64,000 nt of DNA from Nodosilinea sp. LEGE 07088 (lineage in GTDB: Bacteria; Cyanobacteriota; Cyanobacteriia; Phormidesmidales; Phormidesmidaceae): assembly GCF_015207395.1 (NCBI RefSeq), contig NZ_JADEWX010000001.1, positions 93,397 through 157,396 on the forward strand. The letters are read 5' to 3'. Made by a program: the position numbers and the translations under genes. Shown one piece after another: positions 9,051 to 16,099 of this stretch (position 1 is the stretch's first letter; each line of letters opens with the position of its first letter). Below the pieces are notes generated by a model. It was not told the origin of the DNA, did no database searches, and saw nothing but the letters and a program-made list of their open reading frames with translations.

Positions 9051-9118
9051 CGTCTAAGTGCCCTCAAAACAAGGGGGGAATAGTCAGGGGAAAAGGGCGC
9101 AAACATAATCCCCTTCTG

Positions 9119-9330
9119 GGAGGGCTCACCGCTTATACACAAATACATCTCAGCCGTATTGCACTAGGTCGATCCCCCCAACCCCCCTTAAAAAGGGGGG
9201 CAATGGCTCCCTTTTTGAGCAAAACTGCCCCCTTTTCTCAAGGGGGGGTATTGAGGAACTTGGAAAGGGCGCATCTGGGGGGATCATGATGAGGATTTAG
9301 CCAAGAACAGAGATGTGTATAAGCGGTAGC
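9119..9330. repeat. About 210-bp imperfect inverted-repeat element
   Basis: Arms include a perfect 14-bp inverted repeat (ACCGCTTATACACA at 9128-9141, complement at 9314-9327), extended outward by imperfect GGCT matches. Inside is a palindromic block of C runs and G runs (9173-9202) of a kind widespread in filamentous cyanobacterial intergenic DNA. No coding frame is supported. It looks like a dispersed non-coding repeat that landed between the lipoprotein and permease genes. Confidence 0.5.
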
Positions 9331-9419
9331 CTGGGAGGGGCAGGGGTGGGACAAGCCCATAGCGCTGCAATCTAACCTATCAGTAGCGTACTCACGGTCG
9401 AACCCACCCCGCCCTACGG

Positions 9420-9438
9420 GCACCCCTCCGAGGAGGGG
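9420..9438. repeat. GC-rich hairpin after the YtkA-like gene
   Basis: A short stem formed by CCCCTCC and GGAGGGG with a tiny loop lies directly downstream of the minus-strand lipoprotein gene. It lacks a T run, so it may be an attenuator or part of the neighbouring dispersed repeat rather than a true terminator. Confidence 0.35.
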
Positions 9439-9446
9439 AGGGGAAT

Positions 9447-9890
9447 CTACTTCACTTCCAGGTTGAAGGTGGCCTCACCCTGCATAGCGGGATCTGCGGA
9501 GGTCACTTCCATCATCCACATGCCTTGCATGCCCAGGTTGGTCATGACCTTGTACTGCCCTGTTTCCTCACCGGGTTCCACGAGCGCCATCGTGGTCATC
9601 GGCTCCATGCCATCCATGGACATGGAAAGATCAACTTGCAAATTTTCTACCGCCACAGGGTCTCCAGTAGCGGGGTCCATCACTTGCAAGACCAACTCTG
9701 CATCCCCCATTGGCAGGGCGGCATCTTCAGGGGATACCAGAGAGATCGCAACGCCTTCATCGGCAGGTGTTGCTGCCGACTCCGTCATTGGGGCCATATC
9801 TGCTGCAGGCTCACTCTCTGCCTGATTGCTGCCACCGCAAGCCGCTGTGAAAAAAACAACCGGAATCAAAAGAAAGAACAGTTTTTTCAT
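9447..9890 (-). CDS. YtkA/FixH-like lipoprotein
   Basis: A 147-residue exported lipoprotein. Hydrophobic residues 4-16 are followed by a lipobox ending at C18 (FTAACGG), then an acidic and Met-containing linker. From about residue 55 comes a beta-sandwich domain of the YtkA/FixH type: ELVLQVMDPATGDPV, then many methionines (SMSMDGMEPMTTM, MGMQGMWMMEV). The domain is clearly related to the C-terminal domain of the adaptor encoded just upstream, with the pattern DPATxxPxxVxxxxVD, MxPMTT and GQxxVxTxxGMxG in both. It is probably a periplasmic Cu/Ag-binding accessory of the RND pump. Family resemblance is seen; metal binding is inferred from the methionines. Confidence 0.75.
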   Translation of the reverse strand: MKKLFFLLIPVVFFTAACGGSNQAESEPAADMAPMTESAATPADEGVAISLVSPEDAALPMGDAELVLQVMDPATGDPVAVENLQVDLSMSMDGMEPMTTMALVEPGEETGQYKVMTNLGMQGMWMMEVTSADPAMQGEATFNLEVK

Positions 9891-9944
9891 GAAATCCTCA
9901 ATGATGTAGAGAAAAAGTGAACTGAACCGAAGCCCTGCCCAGCA

Positions 9945-11711
9945 CTACTCAACCGGCACGGTGATCAGGGCTTGGCCCGCGTGGTCAGAGTCATTGACCT
10001 CGACTTTAATTTGCCAATCCCCGGCCATGCCGAAGTGAGTCTTGACCCGGAACTGCCCCGGTTGGTCAGTGGGTTCCAGCTGCACCAGGGTGGTCATCGG
10101 GGCCATGTTGGGCATCGGCATGGTGGCATCCACCACGACATCCTTAACCGGTAATGGTTCCTGAGTGGCGGGGTCGCGCACTTCCAGCATGAGTTCCGCA
10201 GCTCCCGGCTTAAATCTTTTTGTTGGATCGGGCTCGACAATCGCCACCTCCACGCTGCCCTGGCTGCTGTCGCCCAGCACCGGTACAGGGCTGCCCGCGT
10301 CATCCACGATGGCGACCGACACACCGGGTACAAGCTGACTGTGGCCCGAGGTGATCACCTGATCGCCAGGGCTCAGCCCGCGGGTGATTTCGATCCGGTC
10401 TCCACTGTCCATCCCCGTTTCCACCGGTCGGCGCTCGGCCATCGTGCCCGCCATCACCCAAACCGAGGGTGCGCCGCTGAACTCCATCACCGCCGAGCGC
10501 GGCACCGACAGAGTGCTACCCTTGCTCTCGGTTAACAGCGTCATTTCCAAATACTGTCCCGACAGCAAGCGGCCCTGGGGATTGTCGATCAGTGCTTCTA
10601 CCATGACGGTGCGGGTGTCACTGTTGGTCTGGGGGAAAATGCTGGTCACGCTGCTGGTCAGAGGCTCCTCAGTCGCCCCCGGCACCTGAGCCCGAATCGG
10701 CGTCCCGACTCGGATGTACCCGGCGTCTTTTTGGGCCACATTGGCCTGGAGCCGCACCCGCGAATAGTCGCCGATCTTCAGTACGCCCATCCCCGGCTGC
10801 ACCACCACACCCGGATCAACCAGGCGGGCCTGCACGATGCCGCTGATGGGCGCTTGCAGGGTGGTGTAGCCCTGCATCACCGCCGCCGTGTTAACTTTGG
10901 CCTGGGCCTGCCCGACGCGGGCGCGCTCCCGCTCAACTTGAGAATTCAGGCGCGTTAGCGTCGCCTTTGCACCGGCCAAAGCGGCTTCCTGAGCGGCCAC
11001 GTCAGTGGCGGCCAGGTCATATTCATTTTGGGAGGTTGCGCCTGCTGCCGTCAGCTTGGCAAAGCGCTCTTCTTGAAGCTTCAGATAATCCAGCTCCGCT
11101 TGCAGGCGAGCGATTTCCTGCGCCTGCTCGTCAATTTCTACCTGGCTGACCTGTAGGGATGTCGTCATGGCGTTGGCCTCGGCGTTGGCCTCAGCCAGTT
11201 CGGTCGAACGCTCATCGGCCATCAGGTCTGCGAGGACCTGACCCGCCTGCACGCGATCGCCTGGATACACCGAATAGTTGGTCAACTGCCCGGCTACTCG
11301 CGGATACACCACCGCTTCCTGGTAGGGCATGATCGAGCCCGTGTAAGACACCCCGGCCTCAAAGGCTCCCGGCTGCACCACTTCGACGGTGACCGGAACG
11401 GCATTAAACGCCCCATCGACTTGCATCATGTCGTCGTGGGACATGCCACCCATATCGTGACCTTCCATGCCCGCCATGGAATTAGCTGGTTTAATCTGCT
11501 GGGTGACCAGCAAGATGCCACTGCTCAGCGCCGCAAAGACTCCGAGTCCCAGCAGAGCCCGGCCATATCGACGGTGGGCAGGTTGGGAAGCACTATCTTT
11601 TGCAGACTCACCACTAAAATTTGTAAAAGATGACGCTTCAGAAGATTGGTCTGAAGCGTCGATGCTGGAATCGTGAATATCTGATTGAGATGAAGGCGGT
11701 TCCAAAGACAT
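9945..11711 (-). CDS. RND periplasmic adaptor (HlyD type) fused to a YtkA-like domain
   Basis: A 588-residue adaptor linking an RND permease to the outer membrane. It has a cytoplasmic N-terminus, one membrane helix (about 50-70) and a Met/His-rich segment (MAGMEGHDMGGMSHDDMMQ, about 79-97). These are followed by lipoyl/barrel-sandwich halves, a coiled-coil hairpin (about 170-275) and beta-barrel and membrane-proximal domains. The last 110 residues form an additional YtkA/FixH-like domain not present in ordinary adaptors. The lipoprotein gene downstream encodes the same domain alone. The Met/His segment resembles metal-loading regions of CusB-type adaptors. A direct-repeat box lies 50 bp upstream of the start, and the merR gene sits just beyond it. 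Confidence 0.87.
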   Translation of the reverse strand: MSLEPPSSQSDIHDSSIDASDQSSEASSFTNFSGESAKDSASQPAHRRYGRALLGLGVFAALSSGILLVTQQIKPANSMAGMEGHDMGGMSHDDMMQVDGAFNAVPVTVEVVQPGAFEAGVSYTGSIMPYQEAVVYPRVAGQLTNYSVYPGDRVQAGQVLADLMADERSTELAEANAEANAMTTSLQVSQVEIDEQAQEIARLQAELDYLKLQEERFAKLTAAGATSQNEYDLAATDVAAQEAALAGAKATLTRLNSQVERERARVGQAQAKVNTAAVMQGYTTLQAPISGIVQARLVDPGVVVQPGMGVLKIGDYSRVRLQANVAQKDAGYIRVGTPIRAQVPGATEEPLTSSVTSIFPQTNSDTRTVMVEALIDNPQGRLLSGQYLEMTLLTESKGSTLSVPRSAVMEFSGAPSVWVMAGTMAERRPVETGMDSGDRIEITRGLSPGDQVITSGHSQLVPGVSVAIVDDAGSPVPVLGDSSQGSVEVAIVEPDPTKRFKPGAAELMLEVRDPATQEPLPVKDVVVDATMPMPNMAPMTTLVQLEPTDQPGQFRVKTHFGMAGDWQIKVEVNDSDHAGQALITVPVE

Positions 11712-11760
11712 CGGATTACAAGATTGAGAGATAGCTTCTCTGCGAAGTTATCAGTCAATT

Positions 11761-11777
11761 GTGAAACCAGGATGAAA
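11761..11777 (-). promoter_or_regulatory. TTTCAT-N5-TTTCAC direct repeat (CopR-like box)
   Basis: On the minus strand TTTCAT, CCTGG, TTTCAC lies 50 bp upstream of the adaptor start, between it and the merR gene. This would allow the efflux operon to be controlled by a two-component regulator as well as by read-through from the MerR promoter. Confidence 0.6.
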
Positions 11778-11814
11778 CGTCCAGCAGCTTTAGACAAGCA
11801 GAATAAGCCGATGC

Positions 11815-12237
11815 CTATGCCGTGAGCAGCATCGTCTCGATCAGCGGGCAGATATCCCCTGGCGCAGGCCGGGGGCGATCGATCGCCCAGCGATCGCGAT
11901 AGTTTTCGAGTTCAGCTTTGAAGGCATTCATCTGCTGGATCTGTGCCTCAAGCTGCTGAATTTTGTCTTGCAGCAGCGACTGCACAAACTCACAGGGCAC
12001 ATCGCCACGATGATGCACCGTCAGCACCTCACCCACATCTTCCAGCGAGAACCCTAAAGACTGCGCTTTTTTAATGAACTGGACCTGTTGTATCGTTTCG
12101 GGCGAATAGTAGCGATAGCTGTTCTCGCCCCGTTCTGACTGAATTAGCCTCAGACTCTCATAGTACCGCAACGCTCCGACAGCCACTCCGGTCTTCTTAG
12201 AAATCTCGCCAATTTTTAACCGTACTGCAACGACCAT
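11815..12237 (-). CDS. MerR-family heavy-metal-responsive regulator
   Basis: A 140-residue MerR protein of the ZntR/CadR/PbrR group. The winged helix-turn-helix covers residues 7-45 (IGEISKKTGVAVGALRYYE) and the dimerisation helix about 83-115. Candidate metal ligands are H75-H76, C82 (DVPCEFV) and C130 in a C-terminal GDICPLIE segment, the kind of tail seen in Zn/Cd/Pb sensors. The gene is first in the minus-strand unit that continues with the adaptor. Its own promoter (12269-12300) has the 20-bp spacer and operator type of MerR metal regulators, so autoregulation is likely. The metal is not determined. Confidence 0.88.
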   Translation of the reverse strand: MVVAVRLKIGEISKKTGVAVGALRYYESLRLIQSERGENSYRYYSPETIQQVQFIKKAQSLGFSLEDVGEVLTVHHRGDVPCEFVQSLLQDKIQQLEAQIQQMNAFKAELENYRDRWAIDRPRPAPGDICPLIETMLLTA

Positions 12238-12268
12238 GAGCTTTGCCTCATAGACGACTCTAAATTCA

Positions 12269-12300
12269 ATCCTAAACCTTCTAGTTAGCTATAGAGTCAA
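12269..12300 (-). promoter_or_regulatory. MerR-type metal promoter of merR-adaptor unit
   Basis: On the minus strand TTGACT (-35) and TAGGAT (-10) are separated by exactly 20 bp. The spacer contains ACTCTATAGCTAACTAGAAG, close to known Cd/Pb-type MerR operators. The geometry matches the promoter at 15923-15954. Confidence 0.7.
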
Positions 12301-12334
12301 GGGATAACCGTGCACGCGATTGCACACGCGACTA

Positions 12335-12351
12335 TTTCATTTCCATTTCAT
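12335..12351 (+). promoter_or_regulatory. TTTCAT-N5-TTTCAT direct repeat (CopR-like box)
   Basis: A perfect pair of TTTCAT hexamers 5 bp apart, centred about 50 bp upstream of the cyanoexosortase start at 12396. It probably controls the plus-strand exosortase, DUF411, lgt and DUF3105 unit. Confidence 0.65.
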
Positions 12352-12395
12352 GATTACCAGTAATACTGATTGGCTAAAGTAGTTTCTTCGCCACC

Positions 12396-13307
12396 ATGCA
12401 AGCGAGTCTGAAGATTTTATCGCCGCTTAAGCGTTACTCGATGGAGTCTGCGATCGCAGTTCTTCTGGCTGTGCTCTATGCCCCTCTGGTGTTGTACTGG
12501 GTCGATGGCTGGCTGAATAAGTCCATTAGCATAGAGCACGAGTACTTTTCCTATGCCTTGATTGGCTTCCCGTATGCAATCTTGGCAACATGGCAGTTGC
12601 GACAACGCTGGCATCAGCTGCCAGCACGGAACAATCTTTTTGGGCTAGCGCTACTGATTCTAGGCAGCATAAGCTATCTCAGCCCGCTGCAAAACCTGAT
12701 AAACCTATCGCTACCCATCTTACTCAGCAGCCTAGTGTTGACTTCTAAAGGCTGGGCTGGGCTCAGGCTGATGGGATTCCCTCTCCTTTTGGTAGTGCTA
12801 GCGACGCCAACTGATCTGCCCTATTTGATTGCACCTTACTTGATGCCGCTACAGCGAATGATTTCAACAATTGTTGGATTCATTTTGATTCAGGGTGGAA
12901 TGACTGTGACAGTTGACCAGATTTATATATTGGTAAATGAACGGATTGTGGAAGTCGCCCCATACTGTGCCGGACTAAAAATGCTGATGACTTCTCTGTA
13001 TGTAGCGTTAATACTGCTTCACTGGACAGGTAATTTACGCTCTCGCACAAAGACGGGAATGCTCTTGGTTGGTGCTGCGGTTATCAGTGTTGTTGGCAAC
13101 ATCATTCGCAATACCTTGTTGACCTTCTTTCATGGTACCGACCAAACCAGTCTGTTTGATTGGCTTCATGCAGGCTGGGGAGGGGATGTCTTCTCAGCAC
13201 TACTGTTGCTGAGTGTCCTTATGTTGTCGCAAGGTGTAGACAGTGCCGAGAATGCTTTGAGTATCGCTTCATCCAGGTATGGCGACAATGATTCCACCAT
13301 ATTTTGA
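12396..13307 (+). CDS. Cyanoexosortase (exosortase family transpeptidase)
   Basis: A 303-residue multi-pass membrane protein with about eight hydrophobic helices. The exosortase catalytic triad is visible: C191 in VAPYCAGLK, R238 in GNIIRNTLL and H258 in WLHAGWGG. Exosortases cut C-terminal PEP-CTERM-like signals and transfer the exported protein to an unknown acceptor. Here the gene heads a plus-strand unit in a copper-resistance island, preceded by a CopR-like direct repeat. No classical PEP-CTERM protein is in the window. The best candidate substrate is the protein at 19548-19931, whose tail has a hydrophobic helix followed by KKRLRS. The triad is seen; the substrate link is inference. Confidence 0.87.
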   Translation: MQASLKILSPLKRYSMESAIAVLLAVLYAPLVLYWVDGWLNKSISIEHEYFSYALIGFPYAILATWQLRQRWHQLPARNNLFGLALLILGSISYLSPLQNLINLSLPILLSSLVLTSKGWAGLRLMGFPLLLVVLATPTDLPYLIAPYLMPLQRMISTIVGFILIQGGMTVTVDQIYILVNERIVEVAPYCAGLKMLMTSLYVALILLHWTGNLRSRTKTGMLLVGAAVISVVGNIIRNTLLTFFHGTDQTSLFDWLHAGWGGDVFSALLLLSVLMLSQGVDSAENALSIASSRYGDNDSTIF

Positions 13308-13408
13308 ATATTACACTAACTATCTTGATTCTCTATCCCACAGGAACGTCTACGCTATGTTATTAGGCTTCGTAGAGTTTCAAGCCGATTTTTACCCAGG
13401 AGGAAAGG

Positions 13409-13921
13409 ATGAGTCACCACTTATATCGGTCTAGGGCTTTGGCTATTGGTTTAGTCGTCACAGGATTTGTGGTGACAGGCTGTAGCCTTTCCAAAGGCCC
13501 AGAATTGTCAGCTGTCAACAACGATTCGGTTGAACGGGCCGCTATAACCTCTGAAATCACCGTTTTTCGTAGCCCCACCTGCAGCTGTTGCGGTCAATGG
13601 ATTGAACACATGGAAGCCGCTGGCTTTCAGGTGAAGGACAACACCATTGAAGATATGACAGCGGTTAAAGAACAGTATGGTGTTCCGGCCAATCTAGCCT
13701 CCTGCCACACGACAATTGTGGATAAGTATGTGATAGAAGGCCATATTCCAGCAGCCGATGTACAACGTTTGCTAACTGAAAAGCCTGACGTAACGGGTAT
13801 CGCCGTTCCCGGAATGCCCATTGGCTCTCCCGGTATGGAATCTGGCAGCTACGTTGAACCTTACACCGTCTTCTCCTTCCTGGAAGATGGCACCACCGCT
13901 GCCTTCGCTGAACATTCATAA
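13409..13921 (+). CDS. DUF411-family metal-binding lipoprotein
   Basis: A 170-residue exported lipoprotein with a signal helix and a lipobox ending at C25 (VVTGC). The mature domain has the thioredoxin-like DUF411 pattern: TVFRSPTCSCCGQW with C58, C60 and C61, then YGVP and ASCHT with C99-H100, then VIEGHIPAADVQRLL. The cysteine cluster plus CxH is the presumed metal site; the family is repeatedly found with copper resistance genes. A strong AGGAGG (13398-13403) sets the start at 13409. The gene ends 8 bp before lgt, which would lipidate such a protein. Confidence 0.85.
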   Translation: MSHHLYRSRALAIGLVVTGFVVTGCSLSKGPELSAVNNDSVERAAITSEITVFRSPTCSCCGQWIEHMEAAGFQVKDNTIEDMTAVKEQYGVPANLASCHTTIVDKYVIEGHIPAADVQRLLTEKPDVTGIAVPGMPIGSPGMESGSYVEPYTVFSFLEDGTTAAFAEHS

Positions 13922-13929
13922 AAAGGGCC

Positions 13930-14772
13930 ATGTATCCGCCTGTTGACCCCATTATTTTTCAATTCGGCCCCTTAGCGCTGCGGTGGTATGGGGTGTTAAT
14001 GTTAGCAGCCATTCTGGTAGCAGCTTGGGTTGCCAGTCGTGAAGTTGCTCGCAAAGGAGAAGATCCCGAAAATCTCTGGGATATGCTTGTTTGGATTCTG
14101 ATTCCAGGATTTATTGGAGCGCGACTCTACTACGTCTTCATCCAGTCTCCACGGGGAGAGTCGGGCCTTGGCTACTATCTGCAAAATCCGAGCGAAATCC
14201 TCAAGATCTGGGGTGGCGGCATCCACATTTTTGGTGGCTTTATTGCTGGCGGAGTCGCGCTCTGGCTATTTACTCGTATCCGGCATTTAAGACCGCTGCC
14301 TTACTTAGACGCGATCGCCCTGGGATTACCCCTTGCCCAGGCGATCGGGCGCTGGGGCAACTTCATCAACCAGGAATTATACGGGCCACCAACTACACTG
14401 TCGTGGGGCTTACGAATTGACCCACAGCAGCGGATTCAACCCTACAACGATTTGAGTACCTATCCCGAAAGTACCCGGTTTCATCCCCTTTTTCTGTACG
14501 AATCTCTCTGGAATTTTCTAGGATTTGCCGTTCTCTTTTGGATTTCGCGACGGTTTCAAAAAGATCTGAAAGAAGGGGATATTGCCCTGCTATATCTAAT
14601 CTGGTACCCGTTAGGTCGCTTCTTCATCGAGTTTCTGCGGACTGACTCCTGGTTCTTTCCTGGCACACCGTTCAACATGGTGCATATCTTGTCTGCGATC
14701 GCGATTATGATCGCAGTAATCAGCTTGTATGTCCGGCATAGTCCTTCTGCAACCCATAATCCGAACATCTAA
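13930..14772 (+). CDS. lgt: Prolipoprotein diacylglyceryl transferase
   Basis: A 280-residue inner-membrane enzyme that attaches diacylglycerol to the lipobox cysteine of prolipoproteins. It has about seven transmembrane helices. The family signature GRWGNFINQE is at 140-149, H99 lies in the GGGIHIFGG loop, and a C-terminal GRFFIEFLRTD segment matches the family. Length and motifs are normal, so it should be active. Bacteria need a chromosomal lgt, so a copy tucked between a DUF411 lipoprotein and DUF3105 in a metal island is probably an extra, co-regulated one serving the periplasmic metal lipoproteins encoded nearby. Confidence 0.93.
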   Translation: MYPPVDPIIFQFGPLALRWYGVLMLAAILVAAWVASREVARKGEDPENLWDMLVWILIPGFIGARLYYVFIQSPRGESGLGYYLQNPSEILKIWGGGIHIFGGFIAGGVALWLFTRIRHLRPLPYLDAIALGLPLAQAIGRWGNFINQELYGPPTTLSWGLRIDPQQRIQPYNDLSTYPESTRFHPLFLYESLWNFLGFAVLFWISRRFQKDLKEGDIALLYLIWYPLGRFFIEFLRTDSWFFPGTPFNMVHILSAIAIMIAVISLYVRHSPSATHNPNI

Positions 14773-14826
14773 GTCACGTCGATTTTCATCATTGTCTGAA
14801 TAGTTTTACACACTTATTTCACATGC

Positions 14827-15432
14827 ATGGTTGAACAAACAAAATCTCACAAAAAATCTAGACGCCGCACGACTAAAAGTCTAAATGTTTGGACAATCGT
14901 TTTTGGGCCAATTGGCGTGGCTATATTGATGGTGGCGGTGATTGGCACGCTCTGGTATCGCAATCGCCCTGAGCGAGTCGCCTTCGAGCCCAATACTGAG
15001 GCCGGAGCTGCGGCCCTCGCAGCCGTTAAAACCTTCCCTGACCAGGGTCAAACTCACGTCACTCCAGGGCAGTCTGTTAATTACGACAGCGACTTCCCCA
15101 CTTCTGGCCCTCACGACCCCACCCCAGCAATGCCGGGAGTTTACACGGAAGCGCAGCGCCCCGAACAGCTGGTGCATTCTCTGGAGCACGGCAACATCGT
15201 GATTTATTACGACCAACCTGCCATCGAGACGATGACAGCGTTGGAAAGCTGGGCCAACCAGTTTTCTGGCCCCTGGGAGGGCATTGTGGTTGTGCCTAAA
15301 GCAGGACTGGGTGAAGAAATTGTCCTCACCGCCTGGACCAAGAAGCTCGTTATGCCTGAATTTTCTCCTCAGGCGGCAGCCACGTTTGTGGATGAGTATC
15401 GGGGGCGCGGACCAGAGAATCCGGTGCGGTAG
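14827..15432 (+). CDS. DUF3105 membrane-anchored protein
   Basis: A 201-residue protein with a very basic N-terminus (KSHKKSRRRTTK), one membrane helix (about 25-45) and an exported domain of the DUF3105 family. Family features include YDSDFPTSGPHDPTP, the LVHSLEHGNIVIYY core with histidines H116 and H120, and a later AWTKKL. The His residues and the family's association with metal and copper clusters suggest a metal role, but no activity is known. It is the last plus-strand gene of the exosortase-DUF411-lgt unit and converges on the membrane-protein gene at 15452. Confidence 0.75.
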   Translation: MVEQTKSHKKSRRRTTKSLNVWTIVFGPIGVAILMVAVIGTLWYRNRPERVAFEPNTEAGAAALAAVKTFPDQGQTHVTPGQSVNYDSDFPTSGPHDPTPAMPGVYTEAQRPEQLVHSLEHGNIVIYYDQPAIETMTALESWANQFSGPWEGIVVVPKAGLGEEIVLTAWTKKLVMPEFSPQAAATFVDEYRGRGPENPVR

Positions 15433-15451
15433 AACTGGCGAACAGGGCACC

Positions 15452-15892
15452 TTAGAGAAGGTATTGAAGCGAAATCACGATCGCGATCGCCCAATCAAGC
15501 CCTACGCACAGCGGCGGATACCAGCGCTGGGTAATCTGCGTACTGACTTGCACGGGATGATGAAAGAAGTCCCACACGCCATGCAGAAGGTAGCCTACCA
15601 TCAGCGCCAGAGGAGACACCCAGAGAGCAACGAGAGATAGGGCAATGCAGACGATCGCGATCGCCGCTTCCAGGAAAATGCTTCGCCCTCGTTTCTCAGC
15701 TAGCGCTGAGCCCACATATACGGCTCCAATTGCTGCAAAGGCAACAGCATACACATCCAATCTTGGTTGAGGCGGTACCCAATGAAGGAGGATACCAGTT
15801 GCGATCGCAAGGAGAATCCCAATTCCAAAAGATAGCCATCCACGTTGGTCTTGGATAGGTTGTTGATTTGACAGATCTTGAAAACGATCCAT
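15452..15892 (-). CDS. Small multi-pass membrane protein, unknown function
   Basis: A 146-residue integral membrane protein with about five hydrophobic segments (around 20-40, 47-63, 73-92, 94-110 and 127-145). A recognisable HGVWDFFHHP motif lies near 104-113, with three histidines placed at a membrane edge. I cannot assign a characterised family with certainty. The gene starts at ATG 15892, just downstream of a MerR-type promoter (15923-15954), so it is probably metal-induced by the same kind of regulator as the efflux unit. It converges with the DUF3105 gene with only 19 bp between their stops. Confidence 0.7.
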   Translation of the reverse strand: MDRFQDLSNQQPIQDQRGWLSFGIGILLAIATGILLHWVPPQPRLDVYAVAFAAIGAVYVGSALAEKRGRSIFLEAAIAIVCIALSLVALWVSPLALMVGYLLHGVWDFFHHPVQVSTQITQRWYPPLCVGLDWAIAIVISLQYLL

Positions 15893-15922
15893 GGGTTAAT
15901 CTTCCTACACACCTCCAGATAC

Positions 15923-15954
15923 ACGTTAAACGCTCTAGCTACTTACAGGGTCAA
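15923..15954 (-). promoter_or_regulatory. MerR-type metal promoter of the membrane-protein gene
   Basis: On the minus strand TTGACC and TAACGT are separated by exactly 20 bp, with a spacer beginning CTGTAAGTAGCTAGAG. It shares 14 of 20 spacer bases and the same geometry with the promoter of the merR gene, so both probably answer to the same MerR-family protein. Confidence 0.65.
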
Positions 15955-15986
15955 CCCTTCGCATTTGGCAATCAGCGCGTCTAAGC

Positions 15987-16019
15987 TTGATATTGCAGCT
16001 AGCTGTAGAGTCCTAGACT
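15987..16019. promoter_or_regulatory. Possible third MerR operator
   Basis: The segment contains the palindrome CAGCTAGCTG. On the minus strand GGACTCTACAGCTAGCTG resembles the operator at 12269-12300 (16 of 22 aligned bases). A good -10 at the correct distance is missing, so it may be an auxiliary or decayed site in the intergenic space before copB. Confidence 0.35.
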
Positions 16020-16099
16020 GGTGCCATGATCTTAAAGTAGTACTATCGAAGAAATTCCTGTGGTTCAAGAGTGCTTGCTGAATGCCTTAAAAGAGCCTC

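Noticed and set aside
14881..15450. 189-codon minus-strand frame opposite the DUF3105 gene
   Set aside because: Arg/His/Cys-rich shadow of a gene with clear family features on the plus strand.
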